54,684 nt of DNA, taken from positions 1 through 54,684 of the forward strand of contig CAKKSD010000034.1 of assembly GCA_919902995.1 (NCBI GenBank). The letters are read 5' to 3'. The translations under genes were made by a program, and so were the position numbers. How positions within the stretch are numbered: position 1 is the first letter of the stretch; each line of letters opens with the position of its first letter. Origin of the DNA: Thermodesulfovibrionia bacterium. Its GTDB lineage: Bacteria > Nitrospirota > Thermodesulfovibrionia > JACRGW01. The notes below the pieces were generated by a model. It saw nothing but the letters and a program-made list of their open reading frames with translations, searched no databases and was not told where the DNA came from. Positions 1 through 8,452 of the stretch are shown one piece after another.

Positions 1-405
1 ATTAAAATAGACAAGGTAATAAAGTCGCATAGAAAGACAATTGCCCTTGTAATAACGTAAGATACCGCACTTGTGGTACGTGCCCCTCTCCATACGCCAT
101 TTGAATACATCCGGAATCTGGTTGATAAAAGGCGTTTCTGGATAAACTGGAATCAAATGGAAAAGAAAGTAGATAGAATGACAAGGCTTGTGGAAGAGAA
201 AATCGGAAAGCTTTTTCCAGTACCTGACTTTATCATTGAATATAAAAACGGAAGTAAGGAGATTCATGAGACAAAAGGCTTACCCCTTCTTCTCTGGCTT
301 TCAACAAAATTAAAAGGGCAATCAGCAGAAGAATTTTGTAAAGCTAATGGATTGAAATATAAACTGATTACAAAGGGAAGTCAGGCGTTTTATGGAAAGA
401 TTTAA
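1..405 (+). pseudogene. Chimeric remnant: YgjP/DUF45-like start joined to an endonuclease-like tail
   Basis: In frame 1 the window opens with IDKVIKSHRKTIALVIT, then a TAA at 58-60, then DTALVVRAPLHTPFEYIRN in the same frame. This resembles the amino end of the DUF45 (YgjP/SprT-like) metal-dependent hydrolases, which carry a 'SxRKTIAL...VRAPLxTP' stretch. After about 'KRRFW' the resemblance stops. The rest (PDFIIEYKNGSKEIHETKG) looks like a nuclease-type fold with a PDF...E-x-K core. The 110-aa ORF in the track is therefore probably not an intact gene but two joined fragments plus a nonsense codon. The metal-binding HExxH part of DUF45 is absent. The family call is from memory of motifs; whether the tail is still translated is unknown. 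Confidence 0.5.
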
Positions 406-501
406 TGTATATAATAGATAACTTGTGTATTGTATAATAATCATAATTCAAAACCTTTTAGCAGTTAAAATATTCAAATAAATTGGTGTTCATGAGTTAA
501 G

Positions 502-1845
502 ATGAATTCAAAAGAAAAAGCGGTAGAGATTCTCGATAGACTGATAAAACTCAAGCCCGATGGGGCTGAGGTTTATTTCAAATCCTCGGAGTCTTTCAAT
601 GTAGAAGTGAAGGATCAGAAGGTGGAGGCACTTGATGCATCGAGGAGTCACGGAATAGGGGTAAGACTTTTACTCGGTAAAAGGATGGGTTTTGGGTTCA
701 CCTCTGATATTAATGAAGAGTCCATAGAGGGTCTTATAAAGAACCTTTTTGCAAATACAAGAAATATCCAGGACGACAGATATTCAACCCTGCCTGATAA
801 ACCTGCGGAGGATTATAGGAGCCCTTCTGTATTCGATGAAAATATTGAAAGGGTTTCCGGCGATGAGAGGATAAGAAAGGCTGCTATTCTCGAGAAGGCT
901 GCCATTGATTATGACAGCAGAATAAAAAAGGTGAGGAAGGCATCCTTTTCCCTTTCTATCTATGATATTTTAATTTTAAATTCTAAAGGGATAGAGGTAT
1001 CCTATAAAGGAACTGCTTCATCTGTAAGCGTAATGGCTGTAGCAGAAGACAGAGGGGATTCACAGATAGGATGGGATTTCGCTGTCTCTCCTTTTTTGCA
1101 CAGACTTGATATGGAAGGTGTCGGAAGAATGGCTGCCAGAAAGGCTGTTGAGATGTTGGGGGCGAGAAGGATTAATTCCGTTAGGGCACCTGTTGTCCTC
1201 GATAGTAGCGTAACAGCAGATCTCCTGGGTGTACTTGCACCTGCCCTGTCTGCAGATGCAGTTCAAAAGGGGAGATCTCTCTTTGCAGGTAAGTCAGGAC
1301 AGAAGATTGCTGCCCCTTTTCTTTCTCTCATTGACGATGGACTTCTTCCCGAAGGTATAGCTACTTCACCGGCAGATGATGAAGGTATTCCGATGCAGAG
1401 GAAGGTCTTAATAGATAGAGGCGAATTAAAGGGTTTTCTCCATAATACGTATACAGCTAAAAAGGATGGTATCCGATCTACCGGGAATTGTGTGAGGGGA
1501 GGATTCAGGGGGATACCTGGTGTTGGTATTACAAATCTGTATATTGAGAAGGGAGATATTTCTAAAGAATCTCTCATCAAGGAAATTGAAAGGGGTCTCT
1601 ACATCACAGAGGCAATGGGTGTCCATACAGCAAATCCTATTTCTGGAGATTTTTCAATAGGTGTATCAGGGTTATGGGTAGAAGGAGGGGAATATTCCTA
1701 TCCTGTCCGTGAGGCAGTAATTTCAGGCAATATCATAGACCTTATGAAGAAGGTAAATGGTATTTCCGATGACATCCGTTTCTACGGGAGAATTGGATCA
1801 CCGAGTATCAGGGTTATGGATATTGACATAAGCGGTGGGTCTTGA
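502..1845 (+). CDS. pmbA: TldD/PmbA-family metalloprotease subunit, PmbA (TldE) type
   Basis: A 447-aa protein of the TldD/PmbA family. TldD and PmbA form a cytoplasmic heteromeric protease that trims peptides such as microcin B17 precursor and degrades CcdA antitoxin. The catalytic HExxxH lies in TldD; PmbA is the non-catalytic partner and, as expected, no HExxxH is visible here. The amino half has the usual 'GAEVYFKSSES' and 'GIGVRLL' stretches. The carboxy half has 'GLLPEGIATSPADDEG' and 'STGNCVRGG', ending with 'SPSIRVMDIDISGG'. Length is normal. No intact tldD is in the window; upstream is only a remnant. A small membrane ORF follows 16 nt after the stop with a strong Shine-Dalgarno, so the two are probably co-transcribed. 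Confidence 0.9.
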   Translation: MNSKEKAVEILDRLIKLKPDGAEVYFKSSESFNVEVKDQKVEALDASRSHGIGVRLLLGKRMGFGFTSDINEESIEGLIKNLFANTRNIQDDRYSTLPDKPAEDYRSPSVFDENIERVSGDERIRKAAILEKAAIDYDSRIKKVRKASFSLSIYDILILNSKGIEVSYKGTASSVSVMAVAEDRGDSQIGWDFAVSPFLHRLDMEGVGRMAARKAVEMLGARRINSVRAPVVLDSSVTADLLGVLAPALSADAVQKGRSLFAGKSGQKIAAPFLSLIDDGLLPEGIATSPADDEGIPMQRKVLIDRGELKGFLHNTYTAKKDGIRSTGNCVRGGFRGIPGVGITNLYIEKGDISKESLIKEIERGLYITEAMGVHTANPISGDFSIGVSGLWVEGGEYSYPVREAVISGNIIDLMKKVNGISDDIRFYGRIGSPSIRVMDIDISGGS

Positions 1846-1861
1846 GAAAAGGAGGTGTTAA

Positions 1862-2065
1862 TTGACTTTAATTATTATTATTATCTTGATTCTTGCTGTA
1901 TATGTCCTTTCTGCAGTTAATCTCCACTTTGGATACAAAAAACTTCTCTGAGGGAGAATTCCCCCTGAGGTCAGGGGTAAGATTGCAGAGAAGATTGCAA
2001 GAAATGGCAAGGAAATACCTGAATGGCTCAGGAAAGAATCAGGAGGGTCCTGCAGTATAAAATAG
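1862..2065 (+). CDS. Small membrane protein with in-frame UGA; candidate selenoprotein (or nonsense-broken gene)
   Basis: Missed by the ORF track because of a TGA at 1949-1951. A strong Shine-Dalgarno (AGGAGGTG, 1850-1857) sits 6 nt before a TTG start. The reading frame gives 29 residues with one hydrophobic membrane helix (LIIIIILILAVYVLSAV), then UGA, then 37 more residues (GRIPPEVRGKIAEKIARNGK ... EIPEWLRKESGGSCSIK) ending at TAG. The downstream part is protein-like, charged and amphipathic, not random. A GC-rich hairpin lies just after the UGA. Read through as selenocysteine, the product is 67 aa with Sec30 at the membrane exit and a Cys near the carboxy end. Other genes here end in TGA, so the code is standard. 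The main alternative is a CGA or TGG codon mutated to TGA. I do not recognise the family. Confidence 0.5.
1952..1977 (+). promoter_or_regulatory. SECIS-like hairpin directly after the in-frame UGA
   Basis: Seen: a stem CCCCTG/CAGGGG (1962-1967 with 1972-1977) closes the loop AGGT, whose first base is 17 nt after the UGA. Known: bacterial SECIS elements lie just downstream of the UGA, have a short apical loop with a G in the first two positions, and the E. coli fdhF loop contains AGGUCU. The geometry here fits those rules at the short end of the distance range. An alternative weaker stem, GGGA/TCCC, would compete. Function is inferred. Confidence 0.4.
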
Positions 2066-2083
2066 ATGCTGATTCAAGCCTGT

Positions 2084-2363
2084 CCTGGCGTCAGGCCAGG
2101 GTTCAGCATAACAAAAAATGGTGTCATCCCGAACTTGTTTCGGGATGTCGATTTTAACTTGATAATTCCCTGTGGCTTACCACAGAGTTACCTTGTGTCA
2201 TTCTCTGGCTTGACCAGAGAATCCAGGGTTTCCCGTGAAGACGGGAAACCAGTTTCTTATGAATAAGTTCCCCGATTAAATCGGGGGACAAGTCTGGATT
2301 CCCCGATCAAGTCGGGGAATGACAGTAATTTTGATACTTGACACCCTGCGGCTTGCCGCAGGG
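2084..2363. repeat. Array of eight palindromes (REP-like intergenic repeat cluster)
   Basis: The gene-free stretch 2066-2374 is almost wholly palindromes: 2084-2100 (CCTGGC/GCCAGG), 2126-2146 (ATCCCGAA/TTTCGGGAT), 2170-2185 (CTGTGG/CCACAG), 2201-2221 (TTCTCTGG/CCAGAGAA), 2227-2250 (GGTTTCCCGT/ACGGGAAACC), 2270-2286 (CCCCGATT/AATCGGGG), 2298-2320 (ATTCCCCGA/TCGGGGAAT) and 2344-2363 (CCCTGCGG/CCGCAGGG). Several centres are CTTG or its complement, and GTCAT/ATGACA flanks recur. The ORF at 2066-2266 in the track is an artefact of this array. Confidence 0.9.
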
Positions 2364-2374
2364 TTCTTCAGTGA

Positions 2375-2920
2375 ATGGATCCTTTAAAGATAATCAATAA
2401 ATACTATAAACCTGACTCGAAGGCCTTTGAGTTTCTTATTCAGCATGGAAGAAGTGTGGCAGGAAAAGCCCTTGAAGTAGCTGAAAGAGTAAGACATCTT
2501 AATCCAGATATGAGTTTTATCGAAGAGGCATCTCTTCTTCATGATATAGGAATATTCCTTACCGATTCACCTGAACTCGGCTGTTATGGAGATAGGGAAT
2601 ATATCTGTCATGGCTATCTCGGAAGGGAGATACTGGAGAAAGAGGGATTACCAAGGCATGCCCTTGTCTGTGAAAGGCATGTTGGTGTTGGACTTTCAAT
2701 AAAGGATATAGAGAATGAGAATCTACCATTACCAAAAAGAGATATGCTGCCAGTTTCCCTTGAGGAACAGATAGTATGTTATGCAGACAAGTTCTTCTCC
2801 AAAAATAAAGATAGCCTCCTCGAAGAAAAACCTTTATCGAAGGTTCGCGAGATAATTTTAAGATACGGAGAAGATAATTTAAAAAGATTTGATGAATGGT
2901 TAAGATTGTTCGGTGAGTAA
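2375..2920 (+). CDS. HD-domain phosphohydrolase, function unknown
   Basis: A 181-aa soluble protein with a single HD domain. The early 'QHGRSVAGKALEVAERV' supplies the first His, 'EEASLLHDIGIFL' is the HD pair, and later His residues (ICHGY, CERHVGVG) and 'CYADKFF' complete the metal-site pattern. This is the short HDIG-type family often annotated as phosphohydrolase or HDIG domain protein; the substrate cannot be named from sequence. The start lies only 11 nt after the last palindrome of the repeat array and has no evident Shine-Dalgarno, so its translation may be weak or the original leader may have been displaced by the repeats. It stands alone on the plus strand. Confidence 0.8.
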   Translation: MDPLKIINKYYKPDSKAFEFLIQHGRSVAGKALEVAERVRHLNPDMSFIEEASLLHDIGIFLTDSPELGCYGDREYICHGYLGREILEKEGLPRHALVCERHVGVGLSIKDIENENLPLPKRDMLPVSLEEQIVCYADKFFSKNKDSLLEEKPLSKVREIILRYGEDNLKRFDEWLRLFGE

Positions 2921-3032
2921 CAACTGATTATTCTGTATGGCAGATTGGCTTTACAATAATATCCCTTTATGTTAAGATTCTCAATCCAAAACTCAATTCG
3001 AGAAATCCTCTAAGAAATTATCATTTGATTGT

Positions 3033-3062
3033 ATGAGATTCTTCGCTTTGCTCAGAATGACA
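3033..3062. repeat. Interspersed repeat unit of the 'GATTCTTCGCTTTGCTCAGAATGACA' type
   Basis: The gap 2921-3170 contains a short motif of a kind often seen dispersed between bacterial genes: GATTCTTCGC, then CTCAGAATGACA. It has GAGATTCT-like and AGAATG-like ends that can pair. Nothing else recognisable is in this gap. Assignment as a repeat is from its look; a copy count needs the genome. Confidence 0.4.
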
Positions 3063-3170
3063 ATAAGTGAGGGATAACGAAAGGTAAGGGTTCAGAGAAT
3101 ATTCTGAATAAAGCGAAAAAAACAGACGGAGATGTTTCAATGTTTTGGAGGAATATTTAGGAAGAGCTTT

Positions 3171-4571
3171 ATGTATAAAGTAAGCTTCGGGACAGATGGC
3201 TGGAGGGGAATCATTGCGCGGGATTTTACCTTTGATAATGTGAGGGTAGTAACACAGGCCATTTCGAGTTATGTGAAAAAGACAGGTGAAGGACCTTTGA
3301 TCATAGGTTATGATACAAGATTCTTTTCTGACAGGTATGCCATGATTACTGCAGAGGTTATAAGGGGTAATGGTATCCCTGTCATCCTCTCTGACAGACC
3401 GATATCAACACCTGTACTCTCATATAGCGTTAAAAATTACAATGCCTCAGGAGGTATTATGATTACAGCCAGCCATAATCCTTACTATTTCAATGGGATT
3501 AAGTATAAGGCGAGCTATGGTGGCTCTGCATTTCCTGCGATTACATCAGAAATAGAGACATTGATTGGAAAGGAAAGACCGAAGGTTCTGACAGGGATTC
3601 CGAGTAAAAAGGATCTGCTCCCATCATATAAAAAACATATAAGTTCATTGATAGATATGGAAAAGATTAAGGACTCTGGTATTTCTATCATCTTTGATCC
3701 GATGTACGGGACTGCTGGTGGGGTTCTCGAGGAACTCCTGTCAGGGAAATCATGTAAGGTAAAAACGATCCATAACTGGATGGACCCGCTTTTTGGTGGG
3801 CTCCATCCTGAACCTCTTAAGGAGAACCTGAAGGATTTAAAAAATGAGGTTTTAAAAAATAAAGCCTCTGTTGGACTTGCTACAGACGGAGATGCAGACC
3901 GACTTGGAGTGATTAGCCCTTCAGGAGAATTTATAGAGTCTCATAAGATATTTGGTCTTCTTCTCCTCCATCTTATAAGAAATAGAGGGTGGAAAGGGGA
4001 TGTTGTAAAGACAATATCTACTACTCTGCTTATAGACAGGATCGCAGCTAAACTCGGTCTCGGTGTCTATGAAACACCTGTTGGTTTTAAGCATATATGT
4101 GAACTTATGTTAAAAGGTGACATTTTGATAGGAGGAGAAGAAAGCGGCGGGATAGGAATAAAAAACCATATCCCTGAGAGGGATGGGTTATTAGCTGGAC
4201 TTTTACTGCTGGAGATGATGGCTACAGAGAGTAAGAGCCTTCAAGAACTTCTCGATTTGATGGAAGAAGAGTTTGGAAGGCTTCATTACAGCAGGGTAGA
4301 TTTTAATATCGCTCCAGATGAAGGCAAGAAACTTGTCAAAATACTCAGAGAGTCTCCTCCAGATAATATTATTGGCAGGGGGATTCTGGATATAAAAATT
4401 TATGATGGTCTTAAATTCATCCTTGAAGGTGATAGCTGGGTTCTTCTAAGACCATCCGGCACAGAACCGGTTTTGAGAGTATATGCTGAGGCGCAGTCTA
4501 CAGAAGATGTGAAAAGGATCATTGATTTCGGCAAGGAGGTTGTACTTGGAAAAGGTCGCTATAGGAGTTGA
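3171..4571 (+). CDS. Phosphoglucomutase/phosphomannomutase family protein
   Basis: An alpha-D-phosphohexomutase that interconverts 1- and 6-phosphohexoses in the cytoplasm. All four family signatures are visible: 'SFGTDGWRG' at the start, the phosphoserine loop 'TASHNP', the Mg loop 'TDGDADR', the sugar-binding 'GGEESGG', and the phosphate-binding 'RPSGTEPVLRVY' near the end. I chose the ATG at 3171 (after AGGAAGAG) rather than 3132, because the family normally begins a few residues before FGTDGWRG; this gives 466 aa. The ROK kinase start overlaps its end, so the two form an operon that would make and isomerise glucose 6-phosphate. Whether the preference is glucose, mannose or glucosamine is not decidable here. 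Confidence 0.92.
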   Translation: MYKVSFGTDGWRGIIARDFTFDNVRVVTQAISSYVKKTGEGPLIIGYDTRFFSDRYAMITAEVIRGNGIPVILSDRPISTPVLSYSVKNYNASGGIMITASHNPYYFNGIKYKASYGGSAFPAITSEIETLIGKERPKVLTGIPSKKDLLPSYKKHISSLIDMEKIKDSGISIIFDPMYGTAGGVLEELLSGKSCKVKTIHNWMDPLFGGLHPEPLKENLKDLKNEVLKNKASVGLATDGDADRLGVISPSGEFIESHKIFGLLLLHLIRNRGWKGDVVKTISTTLLIDRIAAKLGLGVYETPVGFKHICELMLKGDILIGGEESGGIGIKNHIPERDGLLAGLLLLEMMATESKSLQELLDLMEEEFGRLHYSRVDFNIAPDEGKKLVKILRESPPDNIIGRGILDIKIYDGLKFILEGDSWVLLRPSGTEPVLRVYAEAQSTEDVKRIIDFGKEVVLGKGRYRS

Positions 4572-5526
4572 TTTAGGTGGTACGAATATAAGAGCAGGTA
4601 TTGTAGATAAAGATGGAAGGGTTCTTAAAAAGATAGAAGGGTCTACATCAGTCCAGAATGGAAGGGATGTAGTAATTGACAGGCTTGTCGATAGCATTAA
4701 GGAACTTAAGGATGAGGCGAAGAGAAATTCCATGGTGGTATCGGTAATAGGGCTTGGCGCTTCGGGGATCATCTCTGCTAAAAAAGGTGTCATAGTCCTG
4801 TCGCCGAACCTACCTAACTGGATAGATGTTCCCCTCAGGGATATAGTAATGAAGCGGACAGGTATTCCTGTTGTCCTTGAGAATGATGCCAATGCATATG
4901 CCTTTGGAGAAAAATGGAGAGGAGCAGGAAAGGATTTTCAGGACTTTTTCCTGATTACCCTCGGGACTGGTGTTGGAGGAGGGATTATCCTTGGTGGTGA
5001 GATATTTCACGGTGCCGATGGTATGGCAGGGGAGATAGGGCATATGACAGTTAATCCTGAAGGTCCAAGTTGTGGATGCGGGAATAATGGATGCCTTGAA
5101 GTTTATGCATCGGCAAAGGGAATAATCGAAAGGACAATTAAATCTATAGAGGCAGGCGGAGAGACAAGACTGAAGGAGATTACTGAAGGGAATTTTTATA
5201 AGATAACATCGGAAATGGTATACCAGGCGGCTAAGGAAGGGGACTCACTTGCAAGGGATGTAATAAGGGAGATGGGAAGATATCTCGGTATAGGAATGGC
5301 AACTCTGATAAATCTCTTTAATCCCGAGGCGATCATCATCGGTGGAGGTGTCAAGGATGCATGGGATCTTTTTATCGAGCCAGCAAAAAGGGAGATTGAA
5401 AGAAGGGCCTTCAGTATTCCTTCCGAAAGGGTCAGGATAATTCAGTCAACCCTGGATGATGGGGGCATTTTAGGAGCAGCAGGTGTTGCTTTTAAAAAAT
5501 CAAAAGGCAGAACAAAAAGATTATAG
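4546..5526 (+). CDS. ROK-family sugar kinase (glucokinase-like)
   Basis: A 326-aa cytoplasmic kinase of the ROK family, likely phosphorylating glucose or another hexose with ATP. Visible features are 'GVDLGGTNIRAG' (phosphate loop) at the start, 'VVLENDANAYAFGEKWRGAG' with the catalytic Asp, 'TLGTGVGGGII', and the ROK zinc motif 'CGCGNNGCLE' following GHMTVNP. The track starts at 4522, but TTG at 4546, 7 nt after AGGAGG, gives the expected amino end MEKVAIGVDLGG. The gene overlaps the mutase gene by 26 nt, implying translational coupling. The product could also be an N-acetylmannosamine or fructokinase-type ROK; glucokinase is the default. Confidence 0.88.
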   Translation: MEKVAIGVDLGGTNIRAGIVDKDGRVLKKIEGSTSVQNGRDVVIDRLVDSIKELKDEAKRNSMVVSVIGLGASGIISAKKGVIVLSPNLPNWIDVPLRDIVMKRTGIPVVLENDANAYAFGEKWRGAGKDFQDFFLITLGTGVGGGIILGGEIFHGADGMAGEIGHMTVNPEGPSCGCGNNGCLEVYASAKGIIERTIKSIEAGGETRLKEITEGNFYKITSEMVYQAAKEGDSLARDVIREMGRYLGIGMATLINLFNPEAIIIGGGVKDAWDLFIEPAKREIERRAFSIPSERVRIIQSTLDDGGILGAAGVAFKKSKGRTKRL

Positions 5527-5563
5527 GGTAAAACCAGGAATTTTATCTTTAAAATATTAAACA

Positions 5564-7357
5564 ATGAAACATATCAGAAATTTCTCTATCATAGCCCATA
5601 TAGATCACGGAAAATCGACATTGGCAGACAGATTCCTTGAAATTACAGGTGCCCTGAGTCAAAGGGAAATGGATGAACAGGTGCTTGATAGTATGGATCT
5701 TGAAAGAGAGAGGGGTATAACAATAAAGGCACATAGTGTGAGACTTGATTACAGGGCTGAAGATGGTATTCTATATACACTGAACCTTATAGATACTCCG
5801 GGGCATGTTGACTTCGGCTATGAAGTATCAAGGAGTCTTGCAGGCTGCGAAGGTGCCATACTTGTTGTTGATGCTTCCCAGGGTGTTGAGGCACAGACCT
5901 TGGCTAATGCGTATCTAGCAATCGAAAATAATCTTTCTGTTATCCCTGTCATAAACAAGATAGACCTTCCCAGTGCAGAACCCGAGGAAGTGAAACGCCA
6001 GATAAGAGGTATAGCAGGATTAAATGTTTCCGAGACACTCAGGGCATCTGCAAAAGAAGGGAAAGGGATAAAAGAAATACTTGAGGCGGTAGTTCAGAGG
6101 ATACCCCCACCGAAGGGAAAAGAGGAAGGACCGCTGAGGGCGCTTATCTTTGATTCATGGTTTGATGACTATAAAGGTGTAGTAGTCCTTGTAAGGGTCT
6201 TTGACGGGTTTGTAACAGAGGGACAGAAGATAAAAGTGATGGCAACAGGTAAGGTATTTGAGGTTAAGTCTGTAGGTGTATTCACACCTAAGATGGTAAC
6301 AAAGCAGAGACTTTCTGCAGGTGAGGTAGGCTACATCATTGCAGGTATAAGGAAGGTGACAGATACAAAGATAGGGGATACCATTACTGACGCAGACGTG
6401 CCTTCTTCATCACCGCTTCCCGGTTACAGGGAAGTTAAACCAATGGTATTCTGTGGTCTCTATCCAACAGAACCGATCCAGTATGAAGGTCTGAGGGACG
6501 CCCTCGAGAAATTGAGACTGAATGACTCTTCATTTACATACGTGCCAGAGACATCACTCGCCTTAGGATTCGGGTTCAGGTGCGGATTCCTGGGACTTCT
6601 GCATATGGAGATTATCCAGGAAAGATTGGAGCGTGAATTTAATCTTTCACTCCTTGCTACTGCCCCTAATGTAGCCTACAGGGTTGTGAGGACTGATGAG
6701 GCAATAGTCATGGTCGAAAACCCTGCAAAACTTCCAGAAACGCAGAAGATTCTCAACATCGAGGAGCCCTTTATCCTGGCTACAATTATTACACCTACGG
6801 AATTTGTTGGGCCTATAATCCAGTTATGTCAGGACAGAAGGGGGTTACAGAAAGGGTTTGTATCGAGCGGGAAAGAGAGGATGATAATTACCTATGAAAT
6901 ACCATTGAACGAGATCGTCATGGATTTTTATAATCGCCTTAAGTCTCTGAGTAGGGGCTATGCATCTATGGATTATGAATTCGTAGGGTTCAGGAAAGCG
7001 GATCTCGTTAGGCTTGATATCCTCCTCAATGGTGAGATTGTTGATGCCCTGTCCTGCATTATCCATATAGAGAGGTCTCAGATCAGGGGTCGCCAGATTG
7101 CACAGAGACTTAAGGAGATAATACCGAGACAACTCTTCGAGGTGGCGATACAGGCTGCTATAGGGAGTAAAATTATTGCGAGGGAGACAGTAAGTCCCTT
7201 AAGGAAGAATGTAACTGCCAAATGTTACGGCGGAGATATAACAAGGAAGAGAAAATTACGGGAGAAACAGAAGGAAGGGAAAAAAAGGATGAAACAGATA
7301 GGAAGGGTTGATATACCTCAGGAGGCATTCTTGAGTCTATTGAAGGTGGAGGCGTAA
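5564..7357 (+). CDS. lepA: Elongation factor 4 (LepA), ribosomal back-translocase GTPase
   Basis: A 597-aa translational GTPase of normal length. It begins '[19 protein letters not shown]' (G1) and has '[16 protein letters not shown]' (G3) and '[14 protein letters not shown]' (G4). It also carries the LepA-specific carboxy domain with '[20 protein letters not shown]'. EF4 acts on stalled or mistranslocated ribosomes and influences initiation and assembly. No good Shine-Dalgarno is visible in the A/T-rich leader (ATTAAACA before the ATG). lepB starts right after the stop, the classic lepA-lepB pairing. Confidence 0.98.
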   Translation: MKHIRNFSIIAHIDHGKSTLADRFLEITGALSQREMDEQVLDSMDLERERGITIKAHSVRLDYRAEDGILYTLNLIDTPGHVDFGYEVSRSLAGCEGAILVVDASQGVEAQTLANAYLAIENNLSVIPVINKIDLPSAEPEEVKRQIRGIAGLNVSETLRASAKEGKGIKEILEAVVQRIPPPKGKEEGPLRALIFDSWFDDYKGVVVLVRVFDGFVTEGQKIKVMATGKVFEVKSVGVFTPKMVTKQRLSAGEVGYIIAGIRKVTDTKIGDTITDADVPSSSPLPGYREVKPMVFCGLYPTEPIQYEGLRDALEKLRLNDSSFTYVPETSLALGFGFRCGFLGLLHMEIIQERLEREFNLSLLATAPNVAYRVVRTDEAIVMVENPAKLPETQKILNIEEPFILATIITPTEFVGPIIQLCQDRRGLQKGFVSSGKERMIITYEIPLNEIVMDFYNRLKSLSRGYASMDYEFVGFRKADLVRLDILLNGEIVDALSCIIHIERSQIRGRQIAQRLKEIIPRQLFEVAIQAAIGSKIIARETVSPLRKNVTAKCYGGDITRKRKLREKQKEGKKRMKQIGRVDIPQEAFLSLLKVEA

Positions 7358-7358
7358 A

Positions 7359-8057
7359 TTGAAAAGTTCAGAGATCCAGAAAAATCATATTGAAAGCGGG
7401 ATCGAAAAAGAAAATCCCAAAAGGAAAAAATCGGCAATAAGGGATTCTATAGAGGCAGTACTTGTTGCACTTTTCATAGCCCTTTTCGTCAGGACCTTTG
7501 TGGTCCAGGCGTTCAAGATCCCTTCAGGTTCTATGATTCCGACACTTGATATAGGCGACCATATCCTTGTTAATAAATTTTCCTATGGGCTGAATATTTT
7601 CAGGGAGTCATACTTCGGGATAAGCTTTCCTTTCAGTGATATAAATATTATGTCTTACAGGGAGCCTGAAAGGGGTGACATTGTTGTCTTTAAGTTTCCT
7701 CAGGATGATAAGAGGGACTTTATAAAGAGGGTTATAGGAGTAGAAGGGGATTCAGTTGAGATAAAAAATAAGAAGGTTTATATTAATGGGGTCTCTCATA
7801 TAGAACAGTATGCCGTCCATAAAGATACTGAGATACAGCCGAGAGAGATAAGTCCGAGGGATAACTTCGGACCGATTAAGGTACCAGTAGGTCAAATCTT
7901 TGTTATGGGCGATAACAGGGATGGAAGCCACGATAGTCGTTTCTGGGGATTTGTAGATATTAAAAAGGTAAAAGGAAAGGCCTTTATTATATACTGGTCA
8001 TGGAATAGCGATGACAACTGGGTAAGGTGGAGAAGGTTCGGGAAAATGATTTATTAA
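7359..8057 (+). CDS. lepB: Signal peptidase I
   Basis: A 232-aa inner-membrane serine protease that removes signal peptides from exported proteins. A single amino-terminal membrane segment (AVLVALFIALFVRTFVV) precedes the catalytic Ser in 'KIPSGSMIPTL'. The catalytic Lys lies in 'FIKRVIGVEGD', and the family box 'VMGDNRDGSHDSRFWG' follows. The start is TTG, 1 nt after the lepA stop, with GGAGG inside the end of lepA, so the two are coupled. Substrates in this window would include BamA, Skp, the amidohydrolase and the PhnD-like protein. Confidence 0.97.
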   Translation: MKSSEIQKNHIESGIEKENPKRKKSAIRDSIEAVLVALFIALFVRTFVVQAFKIPSGSMIPTLDIGDHILVNKFSYGLNIFRESYFGISFPFSDINIMSYREPERGDIVVFKFPQDDKRDFIKRVIGVEGDSVEIKNKKVYINGVSHIEQYAVHKDTEIQPREISPRDNFGPIKVPVGQIFVMGDNRDGSHDSRFWGFVDIKKVKGKAFIIYWSWNSDDNWVRWRRFGKMIY

Positions 8058-8069
8058 AGTGAGGGGGAA

Positions 8070-8423
8070 ATGGAAAGAGAAGGCGGTGGGTTTATTACCA
8101 GGACATTAGGCTGTATTATAATAATTGGGCTTCTGATTTATAGCGTTTTAAACTTCGTGATGCCATGGTATAATTATTTTTACTTTAAGGATAGGTTAAA
8201 AGAGATATCCCTGTCAGAGAGTATCGAATCGAAAGAAAAGATTATGAAGAGGATTATGGAAGCAGCCGAAGAAAGAAATGTTTCCATCGATGAAAGGGAT
8301 GTAAAGATAGAGTCAAAGGGCAAAAGTCCTGTAATAAAGGCTGAATGGGACCATGAAGTCAGGTTGTACGAAGAAAAAGTAAAAATAGTTTTCCATTTTT
8401 CAGTAGATACGGGAAAGGAATAG
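8070..8423 (+). CDS. DUF4845-like single-pass membrane protein
   Basis: A 117-aa protein with one amino-terminal membrane helix (GCIIIIGLLIYSVLNFVM) followed by a small extracytoplasmic domain with short alternating strands (IESKGKSPVIKAEWDHEVRLY, EKVKIVFHFSV). DUF4845 proteins of this size and shape are commonly encoded next to lepB in Gram-negative bacteria, which fits here (12 nt after lepB). A good GGGGGAA ribosome site precedes the ATG. Function is unknown; family membership is inferred from layout and neighbour. Confidence 0.55.
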   Translation: MEREGGGFITRTLGCIIIIGLLIYSVLNFVMPWYNYFYFKDRLKEISLSESIESKEKIMKRIMEAAEERNVSIDERDVKIESKGKSPVIKAEWDHEVRLYEEKVKIVFHFSVDTGKE

Positions 8424-8452
8424 ATTTTAATATTTTAAGTATGGAGGTTTAT

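Noticed and set aside
2066-2266. 66-aa plus-strand ORF
   Set aside because: Lies wholly in the palindrome array; the sequence is explained by repeats.
2084-2363. CRISPR array
   Set aside because: The palindromes differ from each other and spacing is irregular; there is no constant repeat and no cas gene.
4446-4892. 148-aa minus-strand ORF and other long antisense ORFs (1263-1580, 36229-36717, 34119-34826, 39866-40444)
   Set aside because: Each is a shadow of a clearly identified gene on the other strand.
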